Positions 39,106 through 43,632 of a stretch of 43,632 nt of DNA are shown here, in pieces; the stretch's first letter is position 1, and each line of letters starts with the position of its first letter. A model generated the notes under the pieces. That model saw nothing but the letters and a program-made list of their open reading frames with translations, did no database searches and was not told the DNA's origin. The DNA is from a virus, in IMG/VR virus record IMGVR_UViG_3300047409_000436, positions 1 to 43,632 of that record, one strand, 5' to 3'. The translations under genes and the position numbers were made by a program.

Positions 39106-41148
39106 ATGCCTGACATAAACGACGTTGTTGACCGGCAACGGGAGCTCCTGGCGGCGCGTGATAAGGCGCTACTTGACCAGGTTTCCGCGGACTACAAGCG
39201 GGTCATGGACAGAATATTCCAGGACTTGCAAACGCTCCGCGCAAAAATCGAAGCGGCGCAACAAGCCGGCGAGGATTTCTCACCATCATGGCTATTCAGG
39301 CGGGACCGGCTAACGGACCTTTTGCAACAAGCCGGCAATGAATACGCGCGCTTTTCCGCAAAGGCAACCGCGGAGACTGCAAAAGAGCAACTTGTCCAGA
39401 TACGCATGTCAGAACGGCATGTCCTGGAAATGGGAACCGCGCAGATTGGCAACGCCCGCGGCCGGCTAGGGCAAACGTTCAACCGGTTGCCTACGCGCGC
39501 CGTTGAGGGGCTGGTTGGACGGGCGTCGGACGGCTCACCGCTCAAGGATTTGTTCGATAAGTTAGGGCCGGCGCTAGGTGAAGGCTTGCGGGATGAGCTA
39601 ATCCAGGCGGTTGCAATCGGACAGGCGCCGCGGGAGACGGCGCGCCGCATACGGGAGCTTGTAGCCGGCAATGAGGCGCGCGCCCAGCTCATAGCGCGGA
39701 CGGAGACTATTCAGGCTTACCGCGAGGGCGCCCACCTAACCTCACTCGAGAATAAGCGGGTGTTAGACGGCTGGATATGGATAACCGCGCTTGACGGGCG
39801 CGCTTGCGCGGCTTGCATTGCACTCAACGGGACTCACCACGCGCTTGAGGAGCGTATGGCTTGCCATCCGGCTTGCCGTTGCACAAAGCGGTTTGACACA
39901 AAGTCATGGGCGGAGCTAGGCATCAAAGGCATCGGGGAAACACGGCCGCCTCCGGTTGAGACGGGGCCGGTTTGGCTGGCTAATGTTTCACGTGAAACAC
40001 AAAACCTCATACTCGGGAAAAAGGGCGCGCAGGCTTACAACGACGGCGTTGTCACGCTCAAGGATTTTGTAGGACTCAGGGAGGACGCGCGCTGGGGCCG
40101 CTCATACTTTCAGCGGGCATTTAAGGACGCTATCCAGGGGCCGCAACCAGGCGTTGACTTGTTTTATACGCCGTTCCGTTTACCGCCTCCGCCTCCTCCG
40201 CCGTTGCCTCCGCCGATTGCAGAGCTCAAACCCAAAAAACCGCGCGCGCCGCGGAAACCAAAGGCGCCGGCCGCTCCGGCTCCTCCGCCGTTTGTTGAGC
40301 TCACAGCGCAGGAGGCGCGGCTTAAACTTGACGCCGTTGAAACCAAAACAAACCGGCTCATTAAAGAGGCGGAGGACGCAAACCTCAAAGTCCTCCGGAA
40401 AATGGCGGATATGCGGGAGCGGTTCCCGCTCATAGCGGACCGGCCGGCGGAGTATGCGGACTTAGTCGCGCAACGGGACGCCTCCTGGGCGGTTGTTGAG
40501 GGATTGAAAAAAGAGCTCATGCCGTCACTCCGCGGAGTCCTCAAGGTTGCGGATCCTATCAAGGTCAAAACTGTTTTCCAGGGCTCATTCGATAATGCCG
40601 CGGACTCGGTAAAGACGCGGATAAAAGAGGGACTTGAGGCGTTCCGGAGCTATGTTAGTGAGAAGGTCGGGAGCGTTACGGACAGGGACCGCCGGCTTGA
40701 GGTCAACGTCTTGACGCCGCAAACCTCAATCATGAAAAACCGGTCATATCAGTACGGCAAGGGGATTTTCATGTCTGAAACCGCTCCGCATCATACCGTC
40801 GTCCATGAGGCCGGCCATTGGATTGAGCTTTGGAGTAAAACGGGCCAGGTGCGTCAGGCAATAGCGGAGTTTTATGAGAAGCGGACAAAGGGCGAAGTGT
40901 TTCAACGGCTCATGGACGTAGATTTCCGCGGCTTTGAGCCGGATGAGCTCACTAAGGTTGACAAGTGGTTAGACGTCTACATGGGCAAGTGGTATGCAAC
41001 CGGCCACAATAGCGTCACCGGTCAACAGAACGCCTCAGAAATCCTATCCATGGGGCTCGAGTTTTTTCATAAGGATCCGTTAGGACTTGCGCGCAAGGAT
41101 CCGGAGTTTTTTGATTTCATTTACAACGTTGTCCGCGGGATTAAGTGA
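39106..41148 (+). CDS. MuF-type head protein with C-terminal zincin-like domain
   Basis: A 680-residue protein from the ATG at 39106; the ATG at 39070 is the alternative. The N-terminal 280 residues form an SPP1 gp7/MuF module: ARTETIQAYREGAH, DGWIWITALDGRACAACIAL, HPACRC. A Pro-rich linker follows at about 350-400 (PPPPPPPLPPP, then KKPRAPRKPKAPAAPAPPP). The C-terminal domain holds HEAGH (His567, Glu568, His571) and Glu645, 77 residues later, the ligand pattern of gluzincin-like metalloproteases. Head-packed MuF proteins with C-terminal enzyme domains may be injected as toxins; this one looks like a metallopeptidase. Confidence 0.8.
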   Translation: MPDINDVVDRQRELLAARDKALLDQVSADYKRVMDRIFQDLQTLRAKIEAAQQAGEDFSPSWLFRRDRLTDLLQQAGNEYARFSAKATAETAKEQLVQIRMSERHVLEMGTAQIGNARGRLGQTFNRLPTRAVEGLVGRASDGSPLKDLFDKLGPALGEGLRDELIQAVAIGQAPRETARRIRELVAGNEARAQLIARTETIQAYREGAHLTSLENKRVLDGWIWITALDGRACAACIALNGTHHALEERMACHPACRCTKRFDTKSWAELGIKGIGETRPPPVETGPVWLANVSRETQNLILGKKGAQAYNDGVVTLKDFVGLREDARWGRSYFQRAFKDAIQGPQPGVDLFYTPFRLPPPPPPPLPPPIAELKPKKPRAPRKPKAPAAPAPPPFVELTAQEARLKLDAVETKTNRLIKEAEDANLKVLRKMADMRERFPLIADRPAEYADLVAQRDASWAVVEGLKKELMPSLRGVLKVADPIKVKTVFQGSFDNAADSVKTRIKEGLEAFRSYVSEKVGSVTDRDRRLEVNVLTPQTSIMKNRSYQYGKGIFMSETAPHHTVVHEAGHWIELWSKTGQVRQAIAEFYEKRTKGEVFQRLMDVDFRGFEPDELTKVDKWLDVYMGKWYATGHNSVTGQQNASEILSMGLEFFHKDPLGLARKDPEFFDFIYNVVRGIK

Positions 41149-41391
41149 ATGGCAAACACAATCATAGCGCAGGGCGTTGAGGCGGAGCTCATGCAAGACG
41201 GGACATGGCGCAGTCACGATCCGGACTTAGCAACGGACCTGGGGCGTCTATGCGGAATAGACGCGATTAGCGGCTCCGATCCAATTCCGGCGGAGGCTCA
41301 ACTCAATTGCGCGGTTGCACGCTTCGACGCCGTTATCCTCGAGCGGGACGCGCGCGTTTCAAATCCGGCGGCCGCCGATACTGTCTTTTGA
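41149..41391 (+). CDS. Small protein after the MuF gene
   Basis: An 80-residue acidic protein whose ATG follows the MuF stop directly (TGAATG). It starts MANTIIAQGVEAELMQDGTW and has two short helices. Small genes next to toxin-domain MuF proteins are sometimes immunity factors; this one could as well be a capsid accessory. Function unknown. Confidence 0.5.
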   Translation: MANTIIAQGVEAELMQDGTWRSHDPDLATDLGRLCGIDAISGSDPIPAEAQLNCAVARFDAVILERDARVSNPAAADTVF

Positions 41392-41426
41392 TTGACGCCG
41401 GCGGCGCGCAGGCGTTAGAGTCCGCG

Positions 41427-41504
41427 ATGGCATCCTGCCAAAAGCGGCGCAAACACGTCGGACGCGACGGCAAAAATACGGGCGCCGCTCCGGAGGTCCA
41501 GTAA
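41427..41504 (+). pseudogene. Duplicated 5' end of the scaffold gene
   Basis: A 25-codon ORF, MASCQKRRKHVGRDGKNTGA and a few more, ending just before the scaffold ATG. Bases 41449-41484 align with 41534-41570 in the scaffold gene (about 33 matches with one indel). The copy starts with ATGGCA as the real gene does. It looks like a tandem duplication that has since shifted frame; it may still work as a leader ORF carrying the CGGAGG site of the scaffold gene. Confidence 0.5.
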
Positions 41505-41506
41505 CT

Positions 41507-42064
41507 ATGGCAACAGAACAGGCAAGCGGGAACGCAAACACGTCCGACGGGGACGGCAAAAACACGGGCGGGACCGCGGCCGGCGAACCTCAATCGTCGA
41601 AATCTCAAAAAGAGGACTCAGAATCACAAGCCGGCAAAACTTTTACCCAGGCCGAGTTTGATGCCTACGCGGAACGCACGCGCAAGGAGCTCAAAAAAGA
41701 CTTTGAGAAGCAACTCAAAGACGCGGAGCTCAGTGAGGCGGAGCGGACGGCAAAAAGAGTCCAGGAACTTGAGAAGGAAATTAGGTTGAGGGACGCAAAA
41801 GAAACCGTTGCGGAGGCCGCGCGCAAAGCCGGCGCCGCAAATACCGCGGCCGTCTACAAACTCACGTATTCAATGCTCGAGTTTGACGACGCCGGCAAGG
41901 TTTCAAACCTCCGCGACGTCATAGACGCGGCAAAGGCGGACGCTCCCGAACTTTTCCCCAAACGTCCAGGCTCAGGCAACGGCGGCTCAGGCAATGAAGG
42001 CTCCTCCGGCTCATTCTCTCGAAACATGAATGATTTGATTCGCCGGTCCGCGGGCCGCCAGTAA
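41507..42064 (+). CDS. Capsid scaffold protein
   Basis: A 185-residue protein before the major capsid gene. It has a disordered Ser/Gly/Lys-rich start, a long central charged coiled coil (RKELKKDFEKQLKDAELSEA and onward, residues 60-110), and a Gly/Ser-rich end followed by a basic helix (RNMNDLIRRSAGRQ). This is the usual scaffold layout; the last helix would bind the capsid protein. No protease domain is present. Confidence 0.8.
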   Translation: MATEQASGNANTSDGDGKNTGGTAAGEPQSSKSQKEDSESQAGKTFTQAEFDAYAERTRKELKKDFEKQLKDAELSEAERTAKRVQELEKEIRLRDAKETVAEAARKAGAANTAAVYKLTYSMLEFDDAGKVSNLRDVIDAAKADAPELFPKRPGSGNGGSGNEGSSGSFSRNMNDLIRRSAGRQ

Positions 42065-42104
42065 TAGACCGAGCCAAAACTCCAACTCTCAAGGCTTACC
42101 GCGC

Positions 42105-42124
42105 TTTGTCCGGCCGAGGACAAA
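42105..42124 (+). promoter_or_regulatory. Hairpin over the ribosome site of the major capsid gene
   Basis: TTTGTCC (42105-42111), six-base loop, GGACAAA (42118-42124), followed by three more A and the GTG start at 42128. The likely ribosome site GAGGA lies in the loop and right arm, so the stem can hide it. This could regulate capsid synthesis or serve as an RNA processing point. Confidence 0.5.
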
Positions 42125-42127
42125 AAA

Positions 42128-43078
42128 GTGCCGTACAATAACATCATCAGCCGGACCGACGCCGCGGCGCTCATTCCGGAGGACGTCGCAAACACAATCA
42201 TCCAGGAAATGCCGCCCGCATCCGCGGCGCTTTCAACGTTCCGTCAGGTCCGCATGGCATCCGCTCAACAACGCTTGCCGGTTATGTCCGCGCTTGCCGT
42301 TGCCTACTGGGTGAGTCCTACGGATACAGGCTTGAAACAGACAACCGAGGTCAACTGGTCCAACGTTTACCTCAACGCGGAAGAAATAGCCTGTATTGTG
42401 CCCATTCCTCAAGCCGTCCTGGACGATGCCGCGTTTGATATATGGTCAAACGTGCGTCCCATTCTTGTAGCTGCTATCGGGCGGACGTTGGACGCCGCGG
42501 TCTTTTTTGGCACAAACATTCCAGGGACGTGGCCGACGGCCGTTGTCCCCGCGGCCGTTGCGGCCGGTAACACGGTTCCAACGGGCTCAACCGCGGCAAA
42601 CGGCGGGCTCGCGGCGGACTACACGGCAACCTTTGCTAAAGTCTGGGAGGACGGCTATCAAGTCAACTTTGGACTAGCGCCTCCCCAGGCTCAAGCGGCG
42701 CTCTATAACTCGAGGGACACAACCGGCCGGCGCCTCGACGACTTTGTTGTCACGCCTCAAGGCGTCAATATTGCCGGCGTTCCGGTTGACTTCACCATGG
42801 GCGGACTATGGCCAGCTCCTGGGACCGGCGCCGTTCAAATGATTTCCGGAGACAAGAATCAAGGTATCATTGGCATACGTCAGGATATTACGTACAAGAT
42901 CCTCACCGAGGCCGTGATTCAGGACAACGCCGGCGCCATTGTCTACAACCTGGCGCAACAGGACATGGTTGCAATGCGGGTTGTTTTTAGGGTTGCGTTT
43001 GCGGTTCCAAATCCAATCACGTATGAGAATCCGACGGCCGGAACGCGCTATCCGTTTGCAGTCTTGAGGACGCCATAA
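42128..43078 (+). CDS. Major capsid protein (HK97 fold)
   Basis: A 316-residue protein read from a GTG start, since no earlier or nearby ATG is available and NNIISRTDAAALIPEDVANT is a typical opening for this capsid type. Later segments (VYLNAEEIACIVPIPQAVLD, IWSNVRPILVAAIGRTLDAA and a C-terminal VVFRVAFAVPNP strand) fit the phage-capsid HK97 family. It follows the scaffold gene. No delta domain is fused to its N-terminus. Confidence 0.85.
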   Translation: MPYNNIISRTDAAALIPEDVANTIIQEMPPASAALSTFRQVRMASAQQRLPVMSALAVAYWVSPTDTGLKQTTEVNWSNVYLNAEEIACIVPIPQAVLDDAAFDIWSNVRPILVAAIGRTLDAAVFFGTNIPGTWPTAVVPAAVAAGNTVPTGSTAANGGLAADYTATFAKVWEDGYQVNFGLAPPQAQAALYNSRDTTGRRLDDFVVTPQGVNIAGVPVDFTMGGLWPAPGTGAVQMISGDKNQGIIGIRQDITYKILTEAVIQDNAGAIVYNLAQQDMVAMRVVFRVAFAVPNPITYENPTAGTRYPFAVLRTP

Positions 43079-43091
43079 CAGGGAGGAAATC

Positions 43092-43352
43092 ATGGTTGAA
43101 ATCAACAATACAACAACCGAAGTGGGTGAGGGCGTTGAGCCGGTTGACACCTATGAGGAGTCGCTTGACGCCGGCTACTTTGGGCTCAAAAAGGATCCGT
43201 TGCCTAATGAGGTTTACACCGTGAGCGGATCCGTGGCGCGCTCAGATGAGCTATTCAAAACGCCGGAGGATCAGAACGCATCATTGCCGCGGCGCGGTCC
43301 AGGGCGGCCGCGTAAGGTTGACACCGGCGAACGGCAGGAACGGAAGGAGTAG
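43092..43352 (+). CDS. Small capsid-cluster protein with AT-hook-like end
   Basis: An 86-residue protein between the capsid and Ig-like genes, with GGGAGG upstream. It is acidic at first (VEPVDTYEESLDAGYFG) and near the end carries RRGPGRPRKV, the core of an AT hook (GRPRK), which binds the DNA minor groove. It may be a head-tail adaptor or a capsid protein in contact with packaged DNA. Confidence 0.55.
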   Translation: MVEINNTTTEVGEGVEPVDTYEESLDAGYFGLKKDPLPNEVYTVSGSVARSDELFKTPEDQNASLPRRGPGRPRKVDTGERQERKE

Positions 43353-43355
43353 CGC

Positions 43356-43632
43356 ATGGCAAACGCAAATCCTCCAACGGGGACATGGCCGGCCGCGGTT
43401 GCGGCCGGCTACCTGGGCATAGCGGTTGATCCGACGCCTAATCTCAATTACACGGTAGCCGGCGTGGTGCAACCGTTGCCTACGCCGGAGTCGCAGTATA
43501 AGCAAATCCGCGCGGCTCAGCGGGCCGTTGTTACCGCGGCCGTTGACGGGACAACCGCGGTTGCGGCGGTTCCGGTCCTCACCGCCATCAGTCCAACAAC
43601 GGCGTTGCATGGGACGGCGGACGTACTTTGCA
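43356..43632 (+). CDS. Ig-like virion protein, 5' part of gene split by contig ends
   Basis: This part starts MANANPPTGTWPAAVAAGYL with GGAGTAG upstream and runs off the end of the window in frame. Joined to 2-367 it gives a 159-residue protein. The N-terminal 45 residues are a small domain; the middle is linker (YKQIRAAQRAVVTAAVDGTT) before the IPT-like domain. Confidence 0.75.
   Translation, partial: MANANPPTGTWPAAVAAGYLGIAVDPTPNLNYTVAGVVQPLPTPESQYKQIRAAQRAVVTAAVDGTTAVAAVPVLTAISPTTALHGTADVLC
43469..43632. repeat. Right copy of the contig-end overlap
   Basis: Same as 1-164 except for a at 43595 (t at 127). With this overlap removed the circular genome is about 43,468 bp. The single difference suggests minor population variants in the sample, not a separate repeat. 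Confidence 0.9.

Noticed and set aside
43469-43632. Terminal overlap as a real terminal direct repeat
   Set aside because: The boundary falls within a coding region without a packaging-like motif; an assembly overlap of a circular or permuted genome is simpler.
1-43632. CRISPR array, tRNA, rRNA or insertion sequence
   Set aside because: No regularly spaced identical repeats with unique spacers, no cloverleaf with a CCA-type end and no transposase motif were seen on either strand.

Overview
The window is the complete genome of a tailed phage of the siphovirus type, seen as a linear contig opened inside a gene. The first 164 bases recur at the end (43469-43632) with one synonymous difference, so the molecule closes into a circle of about 43,468 bp. 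No bacterial chromosomal gene, rRNA or tRNA is present. DNA is GC-rich, with strongly repeated codon pairs. The large terminase has the GxGKTRxGAEW form familiar from gene-transfer-agent-like packaging proteins, and the tail tip has lambda gpL- and gpM-like parts. Together these suggest a Gram-negative, possibly proteobacterial host; that is inference, and no close relative was identified by search.

Layout. From about 35.3 kb through the circle junction to 24.5 kb lies the late, rightward virion operon: small terminase candidate, terL, portal, two small Cys-rich genes, a MuF head protein with a C-terminal HExxH domain, scaffold, major capsid protein, head-tail connectors, a fibre-like protein with a Pro/Gly-rich partner, tail terminator, tail tube, tail chaperone with a probable -1 frameshift, tape measure, a 2,551-residue gpL-like/beta-helix fusion, hub, and an Ig-decorated gpM-like protein. 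Between 24.4 and 25.4 kb sits a short leftward cluster with an XRE repressor. From 25.5 to 34.8 kb is a rightward early region: many tiny (often zinc-ribbon) proteins, a probable RecT-like annealing protein, three HNH proteins, a D12-class adenine methyltransferase, and a replication initiator with a likely helicase loader.

Regulation and replication can be read from the DNA. Five copies of a 17-bp dyad (TTCnACnAnTnGTnGAA type) sit on the early promoters, two of them as pairs spaced 46 and 36 bp apart; one overlaps the -35 of the repressor promoter. At least two and perhaps three promoters place -10 only 6-8 nt before the ATG, pointing to leaderless mRNAs. Inside the initiator gene are eight TGWAAC half-sites in strict 11-bp register followed by a 31 % GC stretch, which looks like a lambda-style origin embedded in the O-like gene.

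No integrase, DNA polymerase or canonical endolysin could be recognised. Lysis candidates are limited to a few very small membrane proteins, so lysis and lifestyle (lytic, or temperate as a plasmid) remain open.
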